Source: Byssochlamys sp. IMV 00236 (Eukaryota; Ascomycota; Eurotiomycetes; Eurotiales; Thermoascaceae). From it: DNA of 29,896 bases. The stretch covers positions 1 through 29,896 of the forward strand of contig MSJH02000733.1 in assembly GCA_001931875.2 (NCBI GenBank), given 5' to 3'. Within the stretch, counting starts at the first letter, position 1. Each line of letters starts with the position of its first letter. Shown one piece after another: positions 11,378-21,806 of this stretch. A program made the position numbers and the translations under genes. The notes under the pieces are model-generated. The model had not been told where the DNA came from, made no database searches, and worked only from the letters and a program-made list of their open reading frames with translations.

Positions 11378-12640
11378 GGAGGCTTATAAACGTAAGCGCA
11401 TCTAAAGAAACGAATAGATGTGTAATTAAACAATGCAACCTTTAATCTTGTTTTTGCTTGTTTAAAGCATAATGCCTGTAAAAGGCTACATTTTTGCGCA
11501 TTTTCCCAATGTTCTCCCCCTGTAATCAAATGTGTAACCTACTGTTTCTAGAAACTATAAAGACAGAGAGAGAGAATATGTGTCTAGTATAAATAAAGTA
11601 ATTATTCAATGTCTGTGTGTCAAGATCTTCCGGGTAGTGTTGAACTCAAGCGCAACGAGATGACTAATAGATTAGGCATAAAGTCCAGTTTTACGTAATA
11701 GTTATTCCATTCCGACCGGAAGAGTTGCCACGCATGATGCCATGTTATTGATCCTACTGATAATACTTAAAAATAAACTTTTTCTTTCTTTAAAATGTAT
11801 GATTAATAAGCATAGAGTATAAAATTGTATTCGATACAAAAACATTCATGCTATTATAATCAATAATCATGTTTAGCAAGGTTATGCAGCATCATTGATG
11901 AATCATAATAAAATAACCGAGTCGTGACACAATTATCTATGTAAACACGTCTTTTTTTTTCTCTTAAACCACAGAGCACAATCAATGCATACTTGAAGTA
12001 CATAAAAATAAACAGTCAAGACACCTTTATGCAAGCTAATGTCGGGCATGACACAAACAATTGTGTTTTGTTACAACTCAACGCATAACCTCTCTCTCTA
12101 ACAACATTATAAATAATACAGTTCCTTATTGAATACGTCATAAAAAAGTCACGACAATTCTACAATCCTTGCTTTCTCTCTCTTTCTATATCAGAGCAGT
12201 GTTAATTATCTCTAAATAGATACAAGTAAAATGGTTGTTCAATTTATACATAGTCTTTGCCTACATAATAGGAATGGATAAAAGCAAGTTCCCTCGGTTA
12301 ATAGTGAGAAGAGGTTTATCGAGAAAGTGTAATAAGGTTAAAATCAGACCATAACCTATTTCCAGGATGGATAGCCTTGGCTTGCTGTTAACCAAGGCAC
12401 ATAATATAAAAGAAACTGGACACCGAAAACAGAAAATAAATGCTGCAATATGAGTGGGCGATCTTTTGTATTTTGCATGTGGTTAGGAATATTCTGCTTA
12501 TAGGCTCTATTATACAGATCCAACAAAGGAGATATAATGTGCCTACAAGATCACTGTCATAGGTTCTTGTTCGCATGAGCTAGATATGATATGGACACTT
12601 AAAAAGTAAAAAGTAGTGCTCAGCAAGTAGAAATACCCTT

Positions 12641-12658
12641 ATATATATATATATATAT
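12641..12658. repeat. (AT)9 microsatellite
   Basis: Perfect AT dinucleotide run in the intergenic region. Confidence 0.9.
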
Positions 12659-13228
12659 GAAGCTGCAATGAATCATATAATATGGCTGTAAAATATGTCA
12701 AATCAGTATTATGACAAGGCAACCCTTAGTTTTTTTTTTGCTACTGTCGACTCTGCAGGTTCCACAATTGATGACCCTTTTACCCCAAATCTTATTGTCA
12801 TCCATAATGCTGTCGCTGATCATTCATGAGGCCACTTATATTTTAATAAACCATTTACAATCATAGATCCATGACAACCTTTCTCTAACACCAGACTTTG
12901 ATCTCTGCATAACAAAGAAATCACTTGTTTCATAAAGAGATCTCATAGCAACGATGATATGGAAACGTGGATTTTAAATTGGTCATGCCAACCAATGAAA
13001 TGACCGCATGGACGATAAAAAGATAAACAATGAAAGAACGTCCCAGCAGGGCAGCACAGACCCTTAGCAGACCAATGACTGATAATAATTCGATTGAACC
13101 TTTCATCATGTGGATCATCGTTTGATATTAAAATGAAATTTCGCTCAACTTTATTTTTCTTCCTTTTTTATTTTGATAAACATCAGTTTAAACCAAAACT
13201 TTTTTTTTATTTCGGGAATCTCGACATT

Positions 13229-14497
13229 ATGCGCATTGCCATCATTACAGAAAACTTCTTTCCTAAAGTAGATGGCGTAACGCGTACACTGGCACGACTA
13301 CTAGAGCACTTATCACTTACGGGGCATCAAGCGATTGTATTAGGACCTGAGACGAATATGAAGAGCTATGCAAATGCAGAGCTGGTTGGCACCTTTGGGA
13401 TACCCTTCTTTGCATATCCAGAACTCAAGTTAAACTTTTGGCGACCAGGACTAACTCAAAAGCTGCTAGAGTTCCAACCTGATGTGATCCATTTCGTTGA
13501 CCCTGTCTTTCTCGGCGCGTTTGGTTTGGCTGTCGTTCGGTACTATCTGCCGCACGTTCCGATCGTTTCATCCTATCACACCAATTTGGCAGTCTACTGC
13601 GATCACTTTGGATACGGCTTTTTCAGTTCAATCATGTGGAAATGGAATCATTACTGTCACTCGTTTAGTCAGTACGTTGCCTGTCCATCACCATCCACAA
13701 GAAGCATCCTATATCAACACGGATTTGAGCATGTGCGTCTTTGGCCTCGAGGTGTGGATATTTCACTATTTTCAACATCAAGAAGATCAGATCAGTTGCG
13801 ATCAAAGTGGACTGAAGATAAAGACAAGATTGTGATTCTATATGTGGGAAGGCTTTCGTACGAAAAGAACATACACTTGGTGCTAGATGCTTATCAACAG
13901 ATGGACCACAAAACGTGTCACCTTGTCCTTGTCGGTCATGGTCCGTCATTTCATGATATCGAAAAACGATGTGTGTCATCCAATATACCCGTTACGCTCA
14001 CAGGCTATCTCCAGGGTAAAGAGCTGGCCGAGGCTTATGCTTCAGCTGATGTCTTTGCTTTCCCTTCTAGCACAGAAACATTTGGTCAGGTCGTACTGGA
14101 GGCAATGGCATCAGGACTGCCTGTTGTGGGGTTAAATGCTGAAGGTGTACGCGATCTCGTTGATCATGGATCAACCGGCTTACTGCTAGATACTACAAAT
14201 CTTTCACTTGAACAACAAAAGAAAGGATATCAAGGACTACTGGAAAAAGTCGCTGGTGATAAGGAGCTACTAAAAAGGATGAGTGGAGAGGCAGTAAAAA
14301 AGGCAGCAGAGTATACATGGTATGAAGCCATGGAGCGCATGGTCCAGTTGTATGATGCTTCAATCTCAGCACCAGAAGAGATTGTCACTGACGAGCGCTC
14401 GCCTTTATTGTCACATCATAAAAAGCTAATGTATGATAGTGGAGATAGTGGTGTTGAAGAAGACTTTTGTATCGACGAAGCTTTAGTCAAGGAATAA
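13229..14497 (+). CDS. GT4-family glycosyltransferase, SQD2/MgtA-like
   Basis: Single-exon gene, 422 aa. The start at 13229 is chosen because MRIAIITENFFPKVDGVTRT is the usual first strand and loop of this family. An in-frame ATG at 13133 would add 32 Phe-rich residues but lies in a pyrimidine tract that looks like a leader. GT4 core: DVIHFVDPVFLGAFG, then VSSYHTNLAVYCDHFGYGFF, LWPRGVDISLF, ILYVGRLSYEKN and GYLQGKELAEAYASADVF. The E-x7-E motif is PSSTETFGQVVLEAMASGLP. The pattern matches plastid sulfoquinovosyl-diacylglycerol synthase (SQD2) and bacterial alpha-mannosyltransferases of the MgtA/PimB type. These transfer a sugar from a nucleotide donor to a lipid. Donor and acceptor here are not shown by sequence. 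The last 45 residues form an acidic, disordered tail with ERSPLL, which resembles a dileucine sorting signal. AATAAA lies at 14573-14578. Confidence 0.85.
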   Translation: MRIAIITENFFPKVDGVTRTLARLLEHLSLTGHQAIVLGPETNMKSYANAELVGTFGIPFFAYPELKLNFWRPGLTQKLLEFQPDVIHFVDPVFLGAFGLAVVRYYLPHVPIVSSYHTNLAVYCDHFGYGFFSSIMWKWNHYCHSFSQYVACPSPSTRSILYQHGFEHVRLWPRGVDISLFSTSRRSDQLRSKWTEDKDKIVILYVGRLSYEKNIHLVLDAYQQMDHKTCHLVLVGHGPSFHDIEKRCVSSNIPVTLTGYLQGKELAEAYASADVFAFPSSTETFGQVVLEAMASGLPVVGLNAEGVRDLVDHGSTGLLLDTTNLSLEQQKKGYQGLLEKVAGDKELLKRMSGEAVKKAAEYTWYEAMERMVQLYDASISAPEEIVTDERSPLLSHHKKLMYDSGDSGVEEDFCIDEALVKE

Positions 14498-14910
14498 TCA
14501 CACATGGTCTCCATTTTTATACATACTTACATACATACACAAATATACGCTTATATATAATATCATAATATGAATAAATCTAATGTACAGCATTTTAATT
14601 AATATATATTGAAACTGGATTTCTGGACAATAATCATAACAAAGCAAGCTTAAGTGATCTTTTAAACAGTGCCAAGGAAACATTTCTGTAATGACTTTTA
14701 TGTTGATCCAAATGATCAACAGTTGAATCTTTGCTGACAGCTCGTATATATATTATGCAGCTACTTGGATAAGCATAAATCAAGCAGACATTTGGGTGAC
14801 TGTCGTTAAGGACAACTGTCATAAAGCTATTCCCCGCGCCAAAAATTTTGTCTTTCTCCTGGGTCACTTATTGCGGAGCTGTTCTTTAAGATGAAAAGAA
14901 AAACATCTCG

Positions 14911-14971
14911 ATGATGCCTTCTTCTCCGCAAGACCGAATGAGATATTGGCCTATGTTTCAGAAAAAGATGG
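14911..14971 (+). other. Possible first coding exon (unassigned)
   Basis: Two tandem ATGs open a 20-codon frame (MMPSSPQDRMRYWPMFQKKM) that ends exactly at a consensus donor, GTAAGC, at 14972. No following exon in the right phase could be found with confidence, so this may be chance or the remnant of a gene. Confidence 0.15.
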
Positions 14972-15975
14972 GTAAGCGCATTTAATATCATTGTTTAAAA
15001 AGATGCTTAAACCATGGAAGAAGTGCTTTTAAAAATAAATCAAATTTTGCAATTCCATTATTCTTTGGCAAGATCAAATTGAAAGCATTTGATATAATCT
15101 CCCCCGTTTTACTATATGTTTCTTTATGCCGCAAGCATCAGAATTGGGCGTTCTATTTAGGTTAGTAACGGGATATCTCGGAAAGGAAAAAGAAACAGGA
15201 TATGGAAACTTGATCTAGAAGGAGGCTTTAATTGGGATGCATTGAGGGGAGAAGAAGAAGAGGGATTTGTTTTTCATTGTAATCAACTGATAGATATGCT
15301 GAGAAAAGAAAGAGAGTAAAGGAATGAGAGAGAGAGAGATGATAGTTGTGAGGCCATTGAAAATTCCCATTTACTGGGGCATCTAATCAGTAATCAAAAA
15401 TGATAGTTCTTTAAATCGTTCAACGTGATCGACCAACTATTTGAATGTCAGATATCATTAATGTAATCAGCCTTGGCATTTTTTATTTGTGTCCCCTGTC
15501 TCAGTTTTTAGCTTTCAGATACCCGTGTACTCTCTATTGATTTGCAATACAAAGGTCACAATGATTTGTGCTATTAGTAAATTCTCCAGCAAGTTAAAAG
15601 CATGCTTTTAAGGTAACTATTATTGTAGTAAAGTATGCATCATTATTGAGTATTTGGAGAAAAGTAGATGTAACACTTGATGCAGTGTAACCTCAGTAGA
15701 AAAGGCAAGTTTATTTAAAAGCACTCATGGGATATTATTATTGAGCATAATGGGGATGAATTTTTCATGGTAGCTTGCTATCATAAATGAATACGGTCAA
15801 TGCAATACACACGCTGCTGTATTTAATAACACATTGTGTTTCATTTCTTTGCTTAGAATAAACTTTTTCTATAAAAGGTAATTCATTGATGGAGAATAAG
15901 CGTAATTTGTGAAAGAGAAGCTGCTTGTATCATTCCCCTATGTCCTTCCCCTTTCTCCTCTCGCTCTATGAACAG

Positions 15976-16231
15976 CTGGACTCGTTATCAAGTTGAATAT
16001 GACGAGAAAAGCCAAGAACAGGCAGCAAAGTTGATAGAACTGGATCAACACGTTAGAATTTATATTTAATTTCTAACAATCGGGTTTTTCTCCTTACTTT
16101 TATAGCTTTGTGTATTATTGATAACAAGTGTACAAGATGTGTTTATTAATGTAATGAAAGTTACATTTGCATATGCAGTCATATTCAAGTTTTATGCCCA
16201 AGGAAAAGGACAGAGGATAAAGAAAAACTAA
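15976..16231 (+). pseudogene. Candidate spliced coding fragment, unknown family
   Basis: Two open segments join in phase across a plausible intron: 15976-16051 after an acceptor (GAACAG), intron 16052-16105 (GTTAGA...TTTATAG), then 16106-16231 to TAA. The product would contain WTRYQVEYDEKSQEQAAKL and then VQDVFINVMKVTFAYAVIF, the latter partly hydrophobic. I do not recognise the family and no start codon is secure. It may be the 3' end of a small real gene, a decayed gene, or a chance opening in AT-rich DNA. Confidence 0.25.
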
Positions 16232-16398
16232 GAGACTTCTAAAAGAGTCATGTTGTTCATACACTGTTTTCCCATTATCAAATTTGTACGCCCTTATTTA
16301 TAAAGCTGTGATGACCAAAGTCAACAGACAATATGTCATGGACAAAGAACCAAGTATCATGGCTGTGTAAGTAATTTCAGCATGATGCTGCTTATTAA

Positions 16399-16420
16399 AT
16401 ATATATATATATATATATAT
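16399..16420. repeat. (AT)11 microsatellite
   Basis: Perfect AT run in the gene-poor region. Confidence 0.9.
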
Positions 16421-16882
16421 AGCTCCTGTGACACTTTCTTATGTCTACCATTTCCCTGGGAAATGATCCTATGTGCTTTCTATCAAATGAAATTTACTGA
16501 ATAATGCGCAATAGTAACAAGAAAGCAGCCGAGCCTTTTAACAAGGGATGCGATCTGTACTACTTGAGAAATCCCATGATTCTAATAGATGTTTGCAAAC
16601 AATGAACTTACAACGGCCTTCACATGTTATAGGCGTATGGCCTGATACAGAGTTTACTGCGCGAGGAGCAATTACTTGTAGACAGCGCTTTAAAGTTACT
16701 ATCACTAGATTCTGAACAAGTCTTTTCGAAAATAGCTTGTTGATTAGAAATTAAAGCGCATGTGATCAAGCTCCTTACCTGAAATAAGAGCCTTATCCAC
16801 AGACTATGACAGCGTAACCTAGAGGGGAGACAACACCTTGACTAGCAACTGTTTCTTTCAACAGCAGCAGACAATCCAGTTT

Positions 16883-16903
16883 TTCTTCTTCTTCTTCTTC
16901 TTC
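16883..16903. repeat. (TTC)7 microsatellite
   Basis: Seven perfect TTC units. In one plus-strand frame this is a Ser tract that leads into an open stretch ending at the TAG at 17043-17045. Confidence 0.9.
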
Positions 16904-18618
16904 TTACAAAATAACCAACTATTATCATGGTATACAAAAGCCATGTAGTCATTTACCCGTGGACGAGGCGCTCGTTTCACCACCATCCAAGTCTTCTGAA
17001 AAGATCCGAAAACGGAATATGATGAAAACAGTAAAAGCTGAATAGCAGCTGCGGCACAACCTCGGATAATGTATGTATTGAGTCTACTTCATTATGATGA
17101 ACTTGTGTATTTTATCTTGGACACGATCAACTCTATGACATCGCTGGAAAAAGTAGCCATCATCTATTATACATGGCCAACAGCTAATACAGACAGCCTA
17201 CAGCGGCTTTTCGGATCCATTTCAAAAGCATTGCCTTGTATCATAGCCTGGTTTTCTCTTTAAATACTAATTGAATATTGTCTATACCAACAGAGTGGTA
17301 ATCGCGCATTAAATGGAAAGGACTTGCAAGGTATTAGTTGTCAACGACGGATATTAGATTAGTAATGGCCATCTTACGAAAAAAAACCATAGCTCATCTT
17401 TCAAAGTAAATATTATGAACAAAGAAAGAAAAAAACAATCGATTACGAAAGGTTGGTGTCTTTATATAAGGAATCCATTTGAATACGATATTTGTTTTAC
17501 TGAATGATCTCAATGAAGGTTGGGATTCCAGTTTTATTAGCTTGTGGCTTCAAATTTGGGCAGTGTACGACCTTCATTTTGGGAAAGAGTGCAATGCATG
17601 CACATGACTGAGCAGATTGCTTTTTACCATTGGTAAAAGATGAGTATTGTTTATGTCTATGGGCTTTTTCTCTTTATTTCTATAAAACCCATGCATACAT
17701 GGAATGCTTATCACATTTGTATCTGATATACTATTTTATGGTTCTGTAAGTGCAAAGGGAGTTTCATAGCTCCTCTTTTTTGTCAAATCATGAATTTTTG
17801 ACTTAACGGACACTCTTCGCTTATATTTGTGGAATTTGGAGAAGTGATAAGAATATTGTACAACTGTGTCTCCAATTGCAAGATTCCCAATATTGAACAC
17901 AATATACAAAGACATTCTTATTCAGTATCTTTAAAAAATCAGGGGGAAAGAGACAAAAAAATTGACAGAATTGCATGCCATTGTATATTAATTATAAGCT
18001 CATGTATACTCTCTGGCATATTATCTATTTCTAATTTGGGAGAAGACAACCATTGTTTCCATCCTGTTGTTCAAAATAAATGCTGTTCCATGTATATTTT
18101 ATACCATGACTTGCTATAAGGAAATATGTGTGTAACATGTCTGTTCTTTTAGTGAGAATGGTTACATTGGAACATCGTGTGAAATATATAATGCGCGGAA
18201 ATTTGAGTTGCAAAATAAATTCTATCATTGGACAAACGATATGAAATCAAAACCAGCAAAGATTCGACCAAGGTCAACATAATCTCCATGGTAACAAAAA
18301 TAAATCAAAAGGTACGAGTTGCCATGGGGAATAAGAAAGGGCCGTTGTAAGGAATTTCCTTGTTTGGAAGGCCGATCTGTTCATTTCAAAGTCAAATAGT
18401 TAAAATAAGTAAGAATAGTAAGAAATGGGTTAGAGGGGGGCCCGTATAATAGAAGGTAATTGGGGGTTGGATCATTCTATGGACAATTAGCACTCTTCTT
18501 TTTTTTTTGGCTGGGGACATAAAAATAAAAATTCAGACATGTAGGGAGTTTAGTATTGAAACACATTGACCCACTTGCACCTTTCTTAAAATGTGAAAAG
18601 CAGCAATCTGTGATATTC

Positions 18619-18622
<4 letters not shown>

Positions 18623-18648
<26 letters not shown>
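18623..18648. repeat. (TC)13 microsatellite in the FYR gene leader
   Basis: Twenty-six nt of perfect TC repeat, ending about 80 nt before the FYR gene start codon. The wider tract 18619-18700 is almost pure pyrimidine, so this is probably 5' untranslated leader or core promoter. Confidence 0.9.
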
Positions 18649-18653
<5 letters not shown>

Positions 18654-18729
18654 TATAACCTTATTTCTTCCCTTTTCTTTCTCTTTCTTTTTCTTTTCTA
18701 TTATTATCACTACCCATCATTCGATTACA

Positions 18730-20545
18730 ATGACAGAGATCAAAGGTAAGCTTATAACTACAATGAAGCTGTACCCTTTTAATAATTTTTGTATGTGTTT
18801 ACAGTTAAAATATATTATACATTGCGCAACTCTAATTCTACTCGATTCACCACATTTACCATGACAACACACAGCAATCCTGCAGATGTATCCAAGATAC
18901 CAGTGTCACTATCAAATTGTCTATGGTCCATATGTTCCTCAAGGTATTATACATAACAGCAAACATTGTAACAATAAAATATAAACATGCACATAGTCCA
19001 GACATTATATGCAGAGATCATGATTTATCCATTTATACAGCAAATTTCTATGAAACAAATTCTAAAGAAAAATCAAGTATCATCTGGGAAGGACATGGCT
19101 TACTGTCATGGATCATTGAACAAGAGATACAAATATATGGCAAGCCAAATTATGCAGACAACTCAGTAATTGATGTCTATATTGATCTTCAACCGGTAAT
19201 TGTTTACATTGTCCTAAAATGCACAAGGACACGCGTGTATTGGGCGTTTCATACTTATACCAATAATAGACTATGAAATGGGCAAAAGACGACTTCTTTT
19301 CAGCCTTAAAATCCAAATCATATCAACAAATTAAATCATGCACATCAACTCCTTTACATCCAATATGTAAATGTTACACTGCTGATGACCCATACCCACG
19401 ACTTACACCTTCTCCTCCACAAAGGTTAATCGAAAAAGGAAATGAAGCCGATAAAAAACAATCGGATCAATTACCAACATTGCCATCACTATCCTCCGTA
19501 CCTGTCTTTCGCCCTGAGCCTATATTTCCTTCCTATCAGCCAAAAGAACTACCTTCCTTACACACAACTGGTACTGATATCAGAAAATCTGCTTTTACTT
19601 CCATCACCGAAAGATCCTCTTCATCTTCACCAGAGACGGTTGAACAAGAACAACAAAACAAAAGACGAAGAAAAACACCAAACGTTTATGCAGATGCGCC
19701 ACTTTACTCGAAACAAGTCAGTACTACCGTCAGAACATATTATGAAGTAGAAAAAGATAGCCAAGGTGCCTACATTTTGCCTGTCGAGATTGATTCTTGG
19801 ACAGTGATTAATCTGGGCACGGTTGTATATGATAGGCCAGCTTATCACAACCAAAGATATATATATCCTGTAAATTATACTGTTCGCAAGTAAAGTATCA
19901 TTTTATTTCTTCAAATTTTATACTTATTCGATTCTAGATGGTACCGAAGTATGGTGGATCCTAAGAGTGATACACAATATACTTGTCGTATATTAGATAA
20001 TGGAAGAGAGCCTAAATTTGAAGTGACAGCAGATGATTGTCCAATGACCTACTCAGGTCCTACGCCGACCACGGTTTGGACGATTATTGTTCGGTATGTT
20101 ATCAAATGTGTTACACCTACATTTATATTCACATAGAACCAAATATAGACGAGCATTTGCGATCAGAAATCAAGAATATGGTCATAACCCAGTTGGGCCC
20201 GATTTCTTTGGATTACGTAAAAATACGATTGCCAAAATGATACAAGATTTACCAAATGCTTCAAAATGTTCTCAATATGTCTGGCAAACATTTGAGCCTG
20301 CGCGATTTAACAAGCCAGGCAGAAGCCGTCGTAGGGCAGCAACAGATGTCATGGGCGGTGTCAATTATAATTTGACTAATGGTAGATTATTAAATAATGT
20401 ACCTACTCAATATGCTTCAAGATATGAACGAAACCAAAAATACAGGCAGCCATCTACCTCAAGCTCCTCTAGTTCTTCTTCTCCTGTAAATCGACCTTCC
20501 ATCACTTCTTCTTCTCCTCCACCTCCTTTGCCTCATTTACCTTAA
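18730..20545 (+). CDS. FY-rich (FYRN/FYRC) domain protein, chromatin-associated
   Basis: Six coding exons: 18730-18745, 18805-18943, 18997-19195, 19270-19889, 19938-20093, 20137-20545, giving 512 aa with consistent phase. FYRN lies at about residues 293-350 (INLGTVVYDRPAYHNQRYIY, RKWYRSMVDP, YTCRILDNG). FYRC follows at about 366-440 (PTPTTVWTIIVR, NPVGPDFFGL, IAKMIQDLPNASKC, YVWQTFEP). FYRN and FYRC occur as a pair in MLL/KMT2 methyltransferases, some JmjC demethylases and TBRG1-like proteins. There is no SET or JmjC domain here, so a TBRG1-like chromatin role is the nearest guess. A basic NLS-like stretch (KRRRK) lies near 258-262. The first 118 residues are not a domain I know; 170-255 and the C-terminus are Ser/Pro-rich. 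The first coding exon is only 16 nt, so the start is the least certain part. Confidence 0.85.
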
Positions 20546-21184
20546 TGTACATATCATTGTCGTTGTACAACTGCCAAAAAGCTTAAATCTGTGTAATTTC
20601 ATATGAATCGTGTAATATGCATCATAATGGTCTGTCCTGTTCCTTATACGGGAATTTAAATATGCGGTTATTAAATATTTTACAGTGCTTACTGTACCAA
20701 TTTATGTCTATAATTTTTTTTTTGTGGGTTTTATATTCCTAATTTGTGGGCTTGGAAAACTTCAGTTTGCGTTTTTGGCTTGTAACACTACCTGTGACGG
20801 TGACGCTACTGGCGATGCCCGGCGAAAAAATAAATTCCATCGGTAACGCTACAGATAAAATATGGCATTCGAGCCCCTTACTATTTTCTAACAAACTTTT
20901 ATGTACAATTATGAGCCATGCTACTATTTCTCACCACAACAAGCACATACAAACTGCTTTATTTAAATAAAAATCATGTTTTTTCGTTGCAAAGATCAAC
21001 GGCTACTGGCTTGCATTCATTTTCGGCTCTCTCAGCTACAATAATGTTTTATCTCTTGAGAGCTCCAGCAAGAGTTCTTTCATATATGAACAGCATTGTT
21101 ACATTCAGCTCTTTCAAATCGTATATTTCATAGAGAAGCTCTTTTTTGTTGTTCAAATCCAACATGTACTTCTTTATCAGTTTT

Positions 21185-21300
21185 CCAGAAGCTGTCAATG
21201 GTTTTGCTGGAATCGCGTCGTCAATTCAAAATAATCACGTCCAGCTCGTGTTTTCTTTCGAATAAAGGAGTCAGCTGTAGTATTCAACTTCGTTACTGTA
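21185..21300 (-). pseudogene. Short coding-like fragment, interrupted by stop codons
   Basis: After a possible acceptor (TTTTTTACAG), the minus strand reads open for about 33 codons (TADSFIRKKTRAGRDYFELT), then meets an in-frame TGA before QLLEN. A second open stretch, in another frame, continues down to about 21050. The composition is charged and protein-like. I cannot assign a family. It may be part of the same decayed mobile element as the recombinase fragment or an unrelated relic. Confidence 0.2.
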
Positions 21301-21806
21301 AAAAAGCTATTAAGTCAACAACATACGAATTAGATTCTTTATTAAGAAGAGCTGAATACTATTAAGCTTGTGTGAGAGTTTACTTGGTTAGAGAATCTAT
21401 GACTGCTATTTATATTAATGTGGTCAGTGTGATTATTTGTCAATGTTGTCAGTATGCTTATTGCTATTCTTTTCAGATGCGATAGAGGAATGTAAAATAA
21501 AATGTATGCTCGAGTTATTATAATGATCATCTCATCAAACACATCAATGCCTCTGATTGATGGCCAACACGCGAAAAATCGACACAATCATCGACATTAT
21601 TATTATGAATAAAAACAGAAAAGCTGGTTGAGAAGAACCAGTAATTTTCAAGAGTCATCATTGCCTCCATAAATCTTGAGCAAAGTAAAATAATGCTTTC
21701 AGCTTGTTGTTCGCTAACCATCTTGGCTATTGCATGACTATTGTCATACATACTCTTTTGTGTTAAACAGACGGTTGACGTGACATGGAACAAGGTGGCT
21801 TAATAG

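Larger units (their letters stand above)
11152..13228. other. Divergent 2.1-kb intergenic region
   Basis: It separates the minus-strand BTB/CAP-Gly gene from the plus-strand glycosyltransferase and so should hold both promoters. It contains poly(A) runs at 11221-11248 and 11352-11377 and an (AT)9 run at 12641-12658. A pair of 8-bp inverted arms (TCTTCCGG / CCGGAAGA) lies near 11627 and 11719. Short open frames exist on the minus strand (e.g. 12930-13118, hydrophobic, 62 codons), but none has family features. I see no convincing RNA gene. Confidence 0.5.
14498..18729. other. Gene-poor region, 4.2 kb, with coding-like fragments
   Basis: No complete gene could be built here. Fragments that read like coding sequence lie at 14911-14971, 15976-16231, 16504-16605 and 16900-17263 (all +), listed separately where arguable. 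Other contents are (AT)11 at 16399-16420, (TTC)7 at 16883-16903, a 17-nt palindrome at 17622-17638 and (TC)13 at 18623-18648. The right end must contain the promoter of the FYR gene. No tRNA, rRNA or snRNA was recognised. Confidence 0.45.

Noticed and set aside
12930..13118. 62-codon hydrophobic frame on the minus strand, divergent from the glycosyltransferase
   Set aside because: It has an ATG and membrane-like composition, but no family motif, no clear second exon, and it overlaps the likely promoter of the glycosyltransferase. Possible but not supportable.
13094..13228. N-terminal extension of the glycosyltransferase
   Set aside because: The frame is open upstream, with an ATG at 13133, but the added residues are encoded by a pyrimidine tract typical of leaders. 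The family normally starts at MRIAIITENF.
14634..14867. 77-codon minus-strand frame beside the glycosyltransferase 3' end
   Set aside because: It opens at GTG immediately after an in-frame stop and shows no known motif; it probably overlaps the 3' untranslated region of the glycosyltransferase.
17829..18119. 96-codon plus-strand open frame
   Set aside because: It opens at GTG, not ATG, has Cys/Ile-rich composition without a motif, and lies in AT-rich intergenic sequence.
21145..21165. B-box-like string (GTTCAAATCC) suggesting a tRNA
   Set aside because: No matching A-box or cloverleaf stems could be drawn around it. Similar short matches elsewhere also fail.
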